Made by a program: the position numbers and the translations under genes
DNA from: Amycolatopsis sp. WAC 01376
GTDB taxonomy: Bacteria; Actinomycetota; Actinomycetes; Mycobacteriales; Pseudonocardiaceae
Direction: 5' to 3'
Length of the DNA stretch: 64,000 bases
NCBI RefSeq assembly: GCF_003947415.1
Contig: NZ_QHKL01000002.1
Coordinates: forward strand, 496,001-560,000
Notes under the pieces: generated by a model
Told to the model about the DNA's origin: nothing
Database searches by the model: none
The model's input: the letters and a program-made list of their open reading frames with translations, nothing else
In this document: positions 36,855 through 44,731 of the stretch, piece by piece
Layout of the letters: each line of letters starts with the position of its first letter
How positions within the stretch are numbered: position 1 is the stretch's first letter

Positions 36855-36871
36855 GCCAGGGAGGGGTGCCG

Positions 36872-36914
36872 GCCTGTGGGCGGTGAGGGTGGGGAACCCT
36901 CACCGCCCACAGGC
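36872..36914. terminator. Bidirectional terminator
   Basis: Arms 36872-36889 and 36897-36914 are perfect 18-bp complements (GCCTGTGGGCGGTGAGGG) with a 7-base loop, followed by TTTT on the plus strand. It lies between the convergent secreted-protein and DUF3830 genes, 3 bp from the end of the latter. Confidence 0.85.
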
Positions 36915-36916
36915 TT

Positions 36917-37414
36917 TTACGCGCGTGCGAACGAAAGAGTCTCGCCCTCGACACCTCGCAGCCAGAGGTCCTGAGCGGCTTCCGCCATTTCGGCGAGTCC
37001 CTCTTCGATCGTCGCGAACACGTTCCCGGGCACCCAGCCCGCGTCGCCGTTGATCAGCAGGTTGTTGCGGCCGTAGAAGATCGCGAGATCCGTCGCGCCC
37101 TGGTCACTGTGGGCCTCGCTGTCCTCGTCGTAGCCGTACGCCGGGTTGCCGATTTCCCACGCCTCGAACCCGAAGTACACGACATCACCCGGAATCGGGG
37201 TCACCGTGGGGTTTTCGCGACCCGGCTTCGGTTCGGCGAAAGGCGGAACGAGGGTGTAGACCTCGTTGCGCGCGTACTTCGCGTGGTAGGCCGAACCGCT
37301 TTGGGGCAACGCTTCCCACACCGCCCGGCAGGTCCGCGGGGCTTCGGCGTCGAGCAACCGGGCCCGGCAAGACACTCCGCGCTTGTCGAGCGTGATCGTG
37401 ATGTAGCGGGCCAT
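36917..37414 (-). CDS. DUF3830 family protein
   Basis: From ATG 37414 the protein has 165 residues (MARYITITLDKRGVSCRARL). Features of DUF3830 are the opening strand, TCRAVWEALPQSG, PGDVVYFGFEAWEIGNPAYG and YGRNNLLINGDAGWVPGNVF. The fold is expected to be cyclophilin-like; no activity is established for the family. The start overlaps the aminotransferase stop by one base (ATGA-type), so translation is coupled. Members often sit beside amidases and Asp/Glu racemase-family genes, as here. Confidence 0.85.
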   Translation of the reverse strand: MARYITITLDKRGVSCRARLLDAEAPRTCRAVWEALPQSGSAYHAKYARNEVYTLVPPFAEPKPGRENPTVTPIPGDVVYFGFEAWEIGNPAYGYDEDSEAHSDQGATDLAIFYGRNNLLINGDAGWVPGNVFATIEEGLAEMAEAAQDLWLRGVEGETLSFARA

Positions 37415-38664
37415 CACGCGACCCCCGCCACGACGTCGCCCCAGATCCGCAGCGCCTCGTCGACCTGCTCGGAGTCGACGATCAGCGGCGGCACCATCCG
37501 CACGACGTTCATGTACGCCCCGCACGTCAGCAGCAGCAACCCGTTGGCGGACGCGGCCTTCTGGGCCGCCTGCGCCTTCGCGGTGTCCGGCTCGCCGTCC
37601 GGCGTGGTGAACTCGGAACCGACCAGCAGCCCCAGCCCGCGGACGTCGCCGATCGACGGCGACTTGTCCGCGATCACCCGGACGCCTTCCAGGAGCTGGC
37701 GCCCTCGTTCGGCGGCGTTCTCGACGAGCCCTTCCTGCTGGATCACCTCCAGCGTGGCGATCGCCGCCGCGCAGGCCACCGCGTTACCGCCGTAGGTGCC
37801 GCCCTGCGACCCGGGAAGCGCCTTCGCCATCAGCTCCTCCGACGCGGCCATGCCCGAGATCGGGAAGCCGCTCGCGAGCCCCTTCGCGATGAGCACGATG
37901 TCCGGGCTCACCCCGAAGTGCTCGTGCCCCCAGAACCTGCCTGTCCGGCCGAAGCCGGTCTGGATCTCGTCCATCACCAGCAGGATCCCGTGCTTGTCGG
38001 CGCGTTCGCGCAGCCCGGCGAGGAACTCGCGGTTCGCCGGCACGTAGCCGCCCTCGCCGAGCACCGGCTCGATGAAGAACGCGGCCGTCTCGTTCGGCGA
38101 GCAGACCGTCGCGAACAGGTAGTCGAGCTCGCGCAGGGCGAACTTCGTCGCCGTCTCCTCGTCCCAGCCGTAGTGGAAGGCGTACGGGAACGGCGCGACG
38201 TGCACCCCGGACATGAGCGGCGAGATACCGGCGCTGAACCGGGTGCCCGACGTCGTCATCGTCGCCGCCGCGACGGTCCGGCCGTGGAACCCGCCTTGGA
38301 AGACGATGACGTTGGGCCGCTTGGTCGCCTGCCGCGACAGCCGGAGCGCCGCCTCGACCGCCTCGCTGCCGGAGTTCGCGTAGAAGAGGGAGTTCAGGCC
38401 TTCCGGAAGGACAGCGCCCAGCTTCTCGGTCAGTTCGAGCATCGGCTTGTGCATGACCGTCGTGTACTGCCCGTGGATGAGTTTGCCGATCTGCTCCCGC
38501 GCCGCGCTCACCACGTGCGGATGACAGTGGCCGGTGCTGGTCACGCCGATACCGGCGGTGAAATCCAGGTGACGTTTGCCATCGGTGTCGTAGAGGTACA
38601 CCCCTTCACCGTGGTCGACCACGACCGGCGTTGCCTGCTTGAGCAGCGGTGATAGCTGGGCCAT
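37414..38664 (-). CDS. gabT: Class III aminotransferase, GABA/omega-amino acid type
   Basis: The start is ATG 38664 after AGGAG, giving 416 residues; the longer frame would cross the operator. PLP features are clear: YANSGSEAVEAALRLSRQAT, the Trp/Tyr-type FHGRT loop, MDEIQTGFGRTG and the Lys in IAKGLASGFPISG. The family moves an omega-amino group (GABA or similar) to 2-oxoglutarate or pyruvate, giving a semialdehyde. The divergent dehydrogenase gene would oxidise that semialdehyde. Substrate assignment is by family and context only. Confidence 0.88.
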   Translation of the reverse strand: MAQLSPLLKQATPVVVDHGEGVYLYDTDGKRHLDFTAGIGVTSTGHCHPHVVSAAREQIGKLIHGQYTTVMHKPMLELTEKLGAVLPEGLNSLFYANSGSEAVEAALRLSRQATKRPNVIVFQGGFHGRTVAAATMTTSGTRFSAGISPLMSGVHVAPFPYAFHYGWDEETATKFALRELDYLFATVCSPNETAAFFIEPVLGEGGYVPANREFLAGLRERADKHGILLVMDEIQTGFGRTGRFWGHEHFGVSPDIVLIAKGLASGFPISGMAASEELMAKALPGSQGGTYGGNAVACAAAIATLEVIQQEGLVENAAERGRQLLEGVRVIADKSPSIGDVRGLGLLVGSEFTTPDGEPDTAKAQAAQKAASANGLLLLTCGAYMNVVRMVPPLIVDSEQVDEALRIWGDVVAGVA

Positions 38665-38697
38665 GGGCTGCGCTCCTAGGTCGGCTGAGCTGTTGTC

Positions 38698-38711
38698 GAT
38701 TGTTGACAATA
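38698..38711. promoter_or_regulatory. GntR operator copy 1 (gabT/SSADH divergent promoter)
   Basis: GATTGTTGACAATA matches the palindrome GATTGT(C/T)GACAATC in 13 of 14 positions. It sits 34 bp upstream of the aminotransferase start and 42 bp upstream of the dehydrogenase start, so one bound dimer could control both directions. A further half-site TTGTCGA lies directly before it. Confidence 0.75.
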
Positions 38712-38752
38712 TCCATAGCATGGCTTTCGGGACAACATGGAGGAGCGTTGGG

Positions 38753-40216
38753 ATGAGCTCGATCAGTGAGGCCGGCGTAGTCAAGGCGGTCGGCAAGGAA
38801 CTGTTCATCGGCGGCAAGTGGGTGCCCGCCACGGACGGGAAGACCTTCCCCGTCCTCGACCCTTCGACAGGCGAAGCCCTGTGCGAGGTGGCCGACGCGT
38901 CACCGGCGGACGGTGTCAGCGCACTCGACGCGGCCGTCGCCGCACAGGCCGACTGGGCGAACGTCGCCCCGCGTGAACGCGGGGAGATCCTGCGCCGCGC
39001 CTACGAACTGCTGATCAAGCGCGCCGACGAACTCGCGCTGCTGATGACGCTCGAGATGGGCAAGCCGCTCGTGGAATCGAAGGGCGAGATCACTTACGCG
39101 GCCGAGTTCTTCCGCTGGTTCGCGGAAGAGGCCGTCCGGATCGACGGCGGCTACGCCGTCGCGCCCAACGGGTCGGGTCGCTTCCTGGTGACGAAGCAGC
39201 CCGTCGGGCCGTGCCTCCTGATCACGCCGTGGAACTTCCCCATGGCGATGGGCACCCGCAAGATCGGTCCCGCCGTCGCGGCCGGTTGCACGATGATCAT
39301 CAAACCCGCTGCTCAGACCCCCCTTTCGATGTTGGCCCTCGCGGCGATCCTCGCCGAAGCGGGATTGCCGGAAGGTGTGCTGAACGTGCTCACGACGTCG
39401 GACTCCGGCGGCGTGATGGAGCCGCTGATCCGGGACGGCCGTGCCCGGAAGCTGTCCTTCACCGGCTCGACCGGCGTCGGCCGGAAGCTGCTGGAACAGT
39501 GCGCGGACAAGGTGCTCCGCACCTCGATGGAACTCGGCGGCAACGCCCCCTTCCTCGTCTTCGAAGACGCCGACCTCGACGCGGCGATCGAAGGCGCGAT
39601 GACCGCCAAGATGCGCAACATCGGCGAGGCCTGCACGGCCGCGAACCGCTTCTATGTCCAGCGGGGCATCGTCGGCGAGTTCTCCCGGCGTCTCACCGAG
39701 CGCATGGAGGCCCTGCCGATGGGGCGCGGCACCGAGGAAGGTGTCGTCGTCGGCCCCCTCATCGACGAAGCCGCCGTCGAGAAGGTCAGCAGCCTGGTCT
39801 CCGACGCCACCGATCGGGGAGCGCGCGTCCTCACCGGTGGGTCTACTGTGGACGGTCCAGGCAACTTCTATCAGGCCACGGTGCTCATCGACGTGCCCAA
39901 GGACGCCAGGCTCGCTTCGGAGGAGATCTTCGGGCCGGTCGCCCCGATCACCCCGTTCGACAGCGAGGACGAGGCCATCGCGGCGGCGAACGACACCGAG
40001 TTCGGTCTCGTGTCCTATGTGTACACCTCCGATCTCAAGCGGGCGCTTCGGGTTTCGGAACGGTTGGAAGCCGGCATGATCGGCCTCAACCAAGGGTTGG
40101 TCTCGAACCCGGCGGCGCCTTTCGGCGGGATCAAGCAGTCCGGGCTCGGTCGTGAAGGTGGCACCGTCGGCATCGAGGAGTTCCTCGAGACCAAGTACAT
40201 CGCGGTGGCCCTGTGA
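38753..40216 (+). CDS. gabD: Succinate-semialdehyde dehydrogenase-like aldehyde dehydrogenase
   Basis: The start is ATG 38753 after GGAGGAG, giving 487 residues. ALDH motifs are complete: LLITPWNFPMAMGTRKIGPA, KPAAQTPLSMLAL, FTGSTGVGRKLL, the catalytic Glu in MELGGNAPFLVF and the nucleophile Cys in NIGEACTAANRF. The C-terminus PFGGIKQSGLGREGG is typical of SSADH. It would oxidise a semialdehyde to the dicarboxylate. The next gene starts 4 bp before its stop. Confidence 0.9.
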   Translation: MSSISEAGVVKAVGKELFIGGKWVPATDGKTFPVLDPSTGEALCEVADASPADGVSALDAAVAAQADWANVAPRERGEILRRAYELLIKRADELALLMTLEMGKPLVESKGEITYAAEFFRWFAEEAVRIDGGYAVAPNGSGRFLVTKQPVGPCLLITPWNFPMAMGTRKIGPAVAAGCTMIIKPAAQTPLSMLALAAILAEAGLPEGVLNVLTTSDSGGVMEPLIRDGRARKLSFTGSTGVGRKLLEQCADKVLRTSMELGGNAPFLVFEDADLDAAIEGAMTAKMRNIGEACTAANRFYVQRGIVGEFSRRLTERMEALPMGRGTEEGVVVGPLIDEAAVEKVSSLVSDATDRGARVLTGGSTVDGPGNFYQATVLIDVPKDARLASEEIFGPVAPITPFDSEDEAIAAANDTEFGLVSYVYTSDLKRALRVSERLEAGMIGLNQGLVSNPAAPFGGIKQSGLGREGGTVGIEEFLETKYIAVAL

Positions 40217-41274
40217 CTTCCTCTTACCGGATCGCGAGCATTCCCGGCGACGGGATCGGTGTCGATGTGACGGTCGAGGCCCGCAAGGTCCTCGACCGCG
40301 CGGCGGCATCGCATGGTTTCTCCTTGTCCTGGAAAGAGTTCGACTGGAGTTGTGAGCGGTACACCAAGACCGGCTCGATGATGCCCGGCGACGGTATCGA
40401 GCAGCTTTCCGCTTTCGATGGGATCTTTCTCGGCGCCGTCGGCTTTCCCGGCGTTCCGGACCATGTGTCGTTGTGGGGTCTCCTCATTCCGGTGCGGCGG
40501 GCGTTCAGCCAGTACGTCAATCTCCGGCCGGTCCGCCTGCTGCCGGGGACGACGTCGGCACTGGCGGGCCGCGGTGCCGAAGAGCTGGAGATGGTGATCG
40601 TCCGGGAGAACTCCGAGGGCGAGTACTCGGAGATCGGCGGCAGGCATAACCGTGGCCTTGCGAACGAGTTCGTCTTACAGGAATCCGTGTTCACGCGGGT
40701 CGGGGTGGAGCGGATCATCCGCTACGCCTTCGAGCTGGCGAAGACGCGGACGGGCCGGGTCTGCTCGGCGACCAAGTCCAACGGGCTCATTCACTCGATG
40801 CCGTTCTGGGACGAGATCTTCGCCGAAATCTCTTCGGAGTATCCGGACGTGCACGCCGAACAGTGCCATGTCGACGCGCTCGCCGCGCGGGTGGTGCAGG
40901 CGCCGGACCGGCTCGACGTCGTGGTCGCTTCCAATCTCTTCGGCGACATCCTGAGCGACCTGGCGGCGGCCGTGACGGGTGGGCTCGGAATGGCGCCTTC
41001 GGGCAACATCAATCCAACCGGTGAGTTCCCTTCCATGTTCGAGGCGGTCCATGGCAGCGCTCCCGACATCGCCGGGCAGGGCATCGCGAATCCGGTGGCG
41101 CAGATCCTGGCGGGGGCGATGCTGCTCGACCATCTCGGGGAAACCCTTGCGGCACAGGATGTTCGCGCAGCGGTGGAAAAGGTTCTCGAGGAGGGGACCG
41201 TGCAGACCCCTGACCTCGGCGGGAAGTCCACCACCGCCGAACTCGGGTCCGCGGTGGTCGCCGCTCTATCTTGA
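40213..41274 (+). CDS. D-malate/tartrate dehydrogenase-like decarboxylating enzyme
   Basis: The 353-residue protein begins at GTG 40213, overlapping gabD. It belongs to the isocitrate/isopropylmalate dehydrogenase superfamily (IPGDGIGVDVT, VIVRENSEGEYSEIGG, ASNLFGDILSDLAAAVTGGLG, HGSAPDIAGQGIANP). The segment DHVSLWGLLIPVRRAFSQYVNLRPVRLLPG-like region (about 85-115) is typical of tartrate dehydrogenase/D-malate dehydrogenase rather than LeuB. It would oxidatively decarboxylate a 3-alkyl- or hydroxy-malate to a 2-oxo acid using NAD. Together with the neighbours it supports breakdown of a C4-type dicarboxylate. Confidence 0.85.
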   Translation: MTSSYRIASIPGDGIGVDVTVEARKVLDRAAASHGFSLSWKEFDWSCERYTKTGSMMPGDGIEQLSAFDGIFLGAVGFPGVPDHVSLWGLLIPVRRAFSQYVNLRPVRLLPGTTSALAGRGAEELEMVIVRENSEGEYSEIGGRHNRGLANEFVLQESVFTRVGVERIIRYAFELAKTRTGRVCSATKSNGLIHSMPFWDEIFAEISSEYPDVHAEQCHVDALAARVVQAPDRLDVVVASNLFGDILSDLAAAVTGGLGMAPSGNINPTGEFPSMFEAVHGSAPDIAGQGIANPVAQILAGAMLLDHLGETLAAQDVRAAVEKVLEEGTVQTPDLGGKSTTAELGSAVVAALS

Positions 41275-41306
41275 ACCATCCGCATGGGGGCGTGTCAAGT
41301 CCCGGT

Positions 41307-41331
41307 AGTCATGAATGGTCCATTCATGACT
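41307..41331. terminator. Small perfect hairpin after the dehydrogenase gene
   Basis: AGTCATGAATGG and CCATTCATGACT are perfect 12-bp arms around a single T. It is 32 bp after the stop codon and is followed within 6 bp by a much larger palindrome. Confidence 0.65.
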
Positions 41332-41336
41332 TCGGG

Positions 41337-41409
41337 CGCCCCTTAAGTACATGAAGGCCCCTTCCTTGCGTTAGGCGCAAGGAAGGGGCCTTCATGTACT
41401 TAAGGGGCG
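41337..41409. terminator. Perfect 34-bp stem palindrome
   Basis: Arms 41337-41370 and 41376-41409 are perfect complements with a TTAGG loop; this is the longest perfect stem in the window. It contains ATGAAGGCCCCTT, the core shared with the hairpins at 3045, 20437 and 58649. It closes the gabD-dehydrogenase transcript and separates it from the repeat array. Confidence 0.8.
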
Positions 41410-41449
41410 TGTGGCTGTCGTGGCGTTTCGAGTGGTGCGGGATCGGTGC

Positions 41450-41720
41450 CGCCGCGGTCCAGTGTCCCCAATGTCGCGTCGGGGGCACTGAGCGTCTCCA
41501 ATGCGGCATTGGGAACCTGGCCTGGCTGCCGTGTCGCGAAAGCCACTTTCGAGACCTCAGAGGTCCCCAAAGTGGCTTTCGCGACCCTGGACCGGATCCA
41601 GGAATACGCCAGATTCACCTTGCGGAGTAAGGCGGTGGCATTCGGGGACCGCTGAGTGCGCCCAATGTGGCATTGGGGACACCGATCGTCCTCAATGCCA
41701 CACCGGGGGCGCCGGTCCCG
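41450..41720. repeat. Intergenic array of short palindromic units (second copy)
   Basis: The gap 41275-41900 has no gene. It holds about four related units of near 30 bp around (A)CCAATGYGGCATTGGGGA: 41461-41490, 41491-41520, 41654-41684 and 41685-41713. Two carry perfect CCAATG-N3-CATTGG. Between them, arms 41533-41549 and 41569-41585 (GTCGCGAAAGCCACTTT and complement) form a 17-bp stem. The same elements follow metX near 771-912. From 41720 to 41900 I see only a ribosome site GGAGGAG for the next gene. Confidence 0.7.
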
Positions 41721-41900
41721 TGGAACGGCCTCGGCAGATTTTCTCGGAAAAGGCGAAAATGGTGTGCTGAAAGGGAATTCGGCGCGAAACCCGCCACGAA
41801 AGGACCGTTCATCGCATGGGCGCCACCCTGGGCCGCGAGTTTTTGTCGGTGCCCCGGTGCACTGTGTCGATCATCGGATTCGACGACTGGAGGAGTGCCG

Positions 41901-42377
41901 ATGTGCTGGCATTGCGACAACCCCGGGAAGAGCCGCCGCGACTACCTCATCGAGGAGGTCCGTCCGCTGATCCGGAAGTACGGCTGGATGGTGCAGACGG
42001 TCGAGCGCGGAAGCGCCCAACCCGGTTTCGCGTACACGGTCGGGCTCACCGACGCAGGGCTCCCGGAGCTCGTCGTCACCGGACTGAGAGAGCGAAGATC
42101 GGGGCAGTTGCTGAACTATTTCGCCAAGCAGGTGGTCCGGTCGGGGCCGCCGGAAGCGGGTGAGGTGCTGCCCGCCGCGGTGGGATGGCCGTCATTCGAG
42201 GTCGTTCCGCTCAGTTCGCCGTCGGCGCACCTGATCACCGCCGTGCTCATGTACGGCGAGGAATTCCGTGCCCTGCAATTGGTCTACGAGGACGAGCACG
42301 GCAATTGGCCGTGGGACAGGGAGTTCCGCGGCGGGACGGGCGGGCAGCCGGTGCTGGGGGCGCGGGGCCGTGGCTGA
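41901..42377 (+). CDS. DUF4262 family protein
   Basis: The ATG at 41901 follows GGAGGAG; the frame is open earlier but through repeats. The 158-residue protein has the DUF4262 pattern: GWMVQTVERGSAQPGFAYTVGL, LPELVVTGLRE and the end EFRALQLVYEDEHGNWPWD. Three residues C-W-H-C near the N-terminus (MCWHCDNPGK) could bind a metal. No function is known for the family. It lies inside the GntR-controlled region but carries no operator, and it ends 4 bp from the convergent gntR gene. Confidence 0.8.
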   Translation: MCWHCDNPGKSRRDYLIEEVRPLIRKYGWMVQTVERGSAQPGFAYTVGLTDAGLPELVVTGLRERRSGQLLNYFAKQVVRSGPPEAGEVLPAAVGWPSFEVVPLSSPSAHLITAVLMYGEEFRALQLVYEDEHGNWPWDREFRGGTGGQPVLGARGRG

Positions 42378-42381
42378 ATCC

Positions 42382-43074
42382 TTAAGGCACCGCGGGAGCT
42401 TCGCCCACTCGCAGGCTGGTTCCCGGGGCCAATCGCTGGACGGCGTCCTCCATATGGGCTTCCAGCAGCGACAGCGCGGTCTCTTCGTCGCCTGCCCGGA
42501 GGGCCTCGATGATCTTGGTGTGCTCGGTGACCCGTTCTTCGACCTGCTGATAGGTCGCCTGCAGCGCGGTGAGGCACATCCGGGTCTCGATCAGCAGGGT
42601 CCGGGCCATCCGGACGAGCCGCTTGCTGCCGGAGGCGGCGATCAGCGCTTCGTGGAACCGGAGGTCGGCCCAGGAGAGCGCGGTCGGATCGTCGTCGTCC
42701 GCGGCGGCGGCCATGGCGCTCACGGCCTGTTCGAGTTCGGTGGCGACCCGTTCCCGGTCACCGCGCAGCGCCCGCAGCATCGCGGCACGCTCGATGGCCG
42801 AGCGCGCCGAGTAGATGTCGTAGACGTCGCCGGGTTCGAGGTCGATCACGAACAGGCCGCGGTGCCGCTCGCTGCGCAGGAGCCCTTCGGAAACGAGGTG
42901 CTGCATCGCCTCTCGCAGCGGTCCCCGCGAAACCTGGAACCGGGAGGCCAGATCCGTTTCGCCGAGCTGGGTGCCGGGAGGGAGAGCGCCGGTCATGATC
43001 GCGTCCCGCAACTGGCGCGCGATGATCCCGGCGGTCGACTCCCGGCTGACCGGCTCGATTTCCGGCAAGGACAT
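42382..43074 (-). CDS. GntR-family regulator, FadR/FCD type
   Basis: The 230-residue protein has a GntR winged helix (about 1-75: LRDAIMTGALPPGTQLGETD, RFQVSRGPLREAMQHLVSEG) and a helical FCD ligand domain (about 85-220) with the acidic and His residues that usually bind a metal and a carboxylate (DLRFHEAL, HTKIIEALRAGD). It is 3 bp downstream of a racemase-family gene preceded by the perfect operator, so it probably controls itself. The other two operator copies lie at the remaining promoters of the cluster. The effector is likely an organic acid. Confidence 0.9.
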   Translation of the reverse strand: MSLPEIEPVSRESTAGIIARQLRDAIMTGALPPGTQLGETDLASRFQVSRGPLREAMQHLVSEGLLRSERHRGLFVIDLEPGDVYDIYSARSAIERAAMLRALRGDRERVATELEQAVSAMAAAADDDDPTALSWADLRFHEALIAASGSKRLVRMARTLLIETRMCLTALQATYQQVEERVTEHTKIIEALRAGDEETALSLLEAHMEDAVQRLAPGTSLRVGEAPAVP

Positions 43075-43077
43075 GGT

Positions 43078-43848
43078 TCAGTTGCCCCTTCTCCCGAACA
43101 GCGCGCCCAGTGTGCGGACGAGTGGCGACTTCCCGGCGAGCCGCAGGCCCTCCCAGACCGTGACCTGGTTGGCGGTCAGCACCGGCTTGCCGAGCCGGGT
43201 CTCGAGCGTGTTGATCTCGCCGAGCGTGCGCATGGCGGTGTCGGGGACGAGCAGCGCGTCAGCGGCCGGGTGGTCGCGGCTCACGACGAGCTCGACGACG
43301 GCTTCCGGGCTGAGTTCGCCGACCTCGGCGGCGGTGTCGATGTCCGCGCTGCCCATCGAGACCACTTCGACCCCGCCGGCGCCGAGGAACTCGACGAACA
43401 GCCGGGCGACGTCGTCCGGGTAGCTGGCGGCGACCGCGACCCGCCGGACGCCGAGGGCCTGAGCGGCGTGGACGAAGGCGAAGGACGTGCTCGACGCCGG
43501 GACACCGGCGACGGCGGCCAGCCGGTCGGCCTGGTCGCGGGCGCCTTCCCAGCCGTAGACGAAGCTGCCGCTGGTGCACGCCCAGACCACTGCGTCCGGT
43601 TCGTGTTTGGCCAGCAGCGCGGCGCCGTCGGCGAGCCGGCTTTCGCTGCCGAGGTCCAGCAGCTCCGGCACGGCGTGCAGATCGGTTCCGTAGATGTGCT
43701 CGACCGGCAGCTTGATCCCGGCCATGTCCCCGCCGAGGAGCTGTTCCGCGAGCGGGTAGTCGTCTTCGGCCGCGTGATCGGGGTAGATGAACCCGATCGT
43801 GGTCGTCTCGGACGGCGGCTCGGGTGGGGTGAGCGGCGAGATGGGCAC
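43078..43848 (-). CDS. Maleate isomerase/Asp racemase-family protein with one catalytic Cys
   Basis: The start is GTG 43848 after CCGGAGG, giving 256 residues. It belongs to the maleate cis-trans isomerase/arylmalonate decarboxylase group. The first active-site Cys is present (VVWACTSGSF, Cys91). The second Cys position reads LLVPDTAMRT, with Asp203 where the neighbour at 43893 has Cys196. A two-Cys racemase or isomerase mechanism is therefore excluded in its usual form. It may be a one-Cys lyase or a partner subunit. It lies between the perfect operator and gntR. Confidence 0.85.
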   Translation of the reverse strand: MPISPLTPPEPPSETTTIGFIYPDHAAEDDYPLAEQLLGGDMAGIKLPVEHIYGTDLHAVPELLDLGSESRLADGAALLAKHEPDAVVWACTSGSFVYGWEGARDQADRLAAVAGVPASSTSFAFVHAAQALGVRRVAVAASYPDDVARLFVEFLGAGGVEVVSMGSADIDTAAEVGELSPEAVVELVVSRDHPAADALLVPDTAMRTLGEINTLETRLGKPVLTANQVTVWEGLRLAGKSPLVRTLGALFGRRGN

Positions 43849-43865
43849 GGGACCTCCGGAGGGCA

Positions 43866-43879
43866 GATTGTCGACAATC
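43866..43879. promoter_or_regulatory. GntR operator copy 2 (perfect palindrome)
   Basis: GATTGTCGACAATC is a perfect 14-bp palindrome, 17 bp upstream of the GTG at 43848 and 13 bp after the end of the upstream gene. It would control the one-Cys racemase-family gene and gntR. Confidence 0.8.
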
Positions 43880-43892
43880 GTAGGGGAAGAGG

Positions 43893-44633
43893 TCAGTCGA
43901 CCTCCCGCAGCCACTTGCCGGGCCCGACGATCGGCAGGTTCATCCGCCGGAGGCAGGCCCACATCGTGAGCTGGTTCGCGGTGAGGACGGGTTTGCCGAG
44001 CGCGCTTTCGAGCGGCTCGATCAGATCGTAGGTGGGGAGGTTGGTACAGCTGACGAAGATGGCTTCCGCGTCGGCGTGGTCGGCGGCGAGGATGCGTTCG
44101 GCGATGGTCCGGTAGCTGACCTTCCAGATGCCGCCGCCCAGGCCGAGATGGTCGCTGGAGACGGTGCGGACGCCGAGTTCGGCCAGGAAGTCGTGCAGCT
44201 TCCCGGTCAGGTCGCCGTCGTAGGGCGTCAGCACCGAGACCCGGTGCAGGTCGAGCTGGTGCAGGACCTCGGCCAGTGCTCCGGAGGTGGTGACGGCGTC
44301 CGGAGCGCCGGCGTCGCAGATCGCCTTGGTCAGAGAACGTTCGTAGTCCACACCGTTGACGAAACTTCCGGAGGTGCACAGATAGGCGACGACTTCGGGC
44401 TCCACGTGGAGCACGTCTCGCGTGGCGGCGGCGAGATGCCTGCTGTCACTGACGAGCTGGGCCATCTCCATGCTGACGGGGACGGGCTCGTACGGCGTCC
44501 GCGCCAGATGGAGGGAGACCTCCATGGGCACCCAGCGCCACAGCTCGCGTTCCAGGGCCAGGTCGAAGGGGGCGATGACGCCGATTCCGCGTTGCGCCAA
44601 CGGGCCTTCGAACTCCAGTAAGTCGAAATCCAA
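43893..44633 (-). CDS. Maleate isomerase/Asp racemase-family enzyme with both Cys
   Basis: The 246-residue protein has the two active-site Cys of maleate cis-trans isomerase: Cys86 in VVAYLCTSGSF and Cys196 in AIFVSCTNLPTYD. Maleate isomerase converts maleate to fumarate through a Cys adduct; relatives racemise amino-dicarboxylates or hydantoins. Substrate is not fixed by sequence. It is read divergently from the D-2-hydroxyacid dehydrogenase-amidase operon and shares operator copy 3 with it. Identity to the neighbour at 43078 is recognisable, so the pair arose by duplication. Confidence 0.87.
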   Translation of the reverse strand: MDFDLLEFEGPLAQRGIGVIAPFDLALERELWRWVPMEVSLHLARTPYEPVPVSMEMAQLVSDSRHLAAATRDVLHVEPEVVAYLCTSGSFVNGVDYERSLTKAICDAGAPDAVTTSGALAEVLHQLDLHRVSVLTPYDGDLTGKLHDFLAELGVRTVSSDHLGLGGGIWKVSYRTIAERILAADHADAEAIFVSCTNLPTYDLIEPLESALGKPVLTANQLTMWACLRRMNLPIVGPGKWLREVD

Positions 44634-44691
44634 GTCTCAGCCTCCGGAAACTTCTGCAGTCACAGTCCGGTGCTCCGGGGGTCGTTCCTCG

Positions 44692-44705
44692 GATTGTTGA
44701 CAATC
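44692..44705. promoter_or_regulatory. GntR operator copy 3
   Basis: GATTGTTGACAATC differs from the perfect copy at 43866 only in the centre. It lies 58 bp upstream of the racemase-family gene at 44633 and 26 bp upstream of the divergent GTG at 44732. Confidence 0.78.
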
Positions 44706-44731
44706 ATACGAGCCACTTTTACGGTGTCAAC

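Noticed and set aside
38665..38832. N-terminal extension of the aminotransferase
   Set aside because: It would cross the GntR operator and the divergent promoter; AGGAG precedes ATG 38664.
41450..41720. Possible CRISPR array
   Set aside because: The units are palindromic and of unequal spacing, there are no regular unique spacers, and no cas genes are present.
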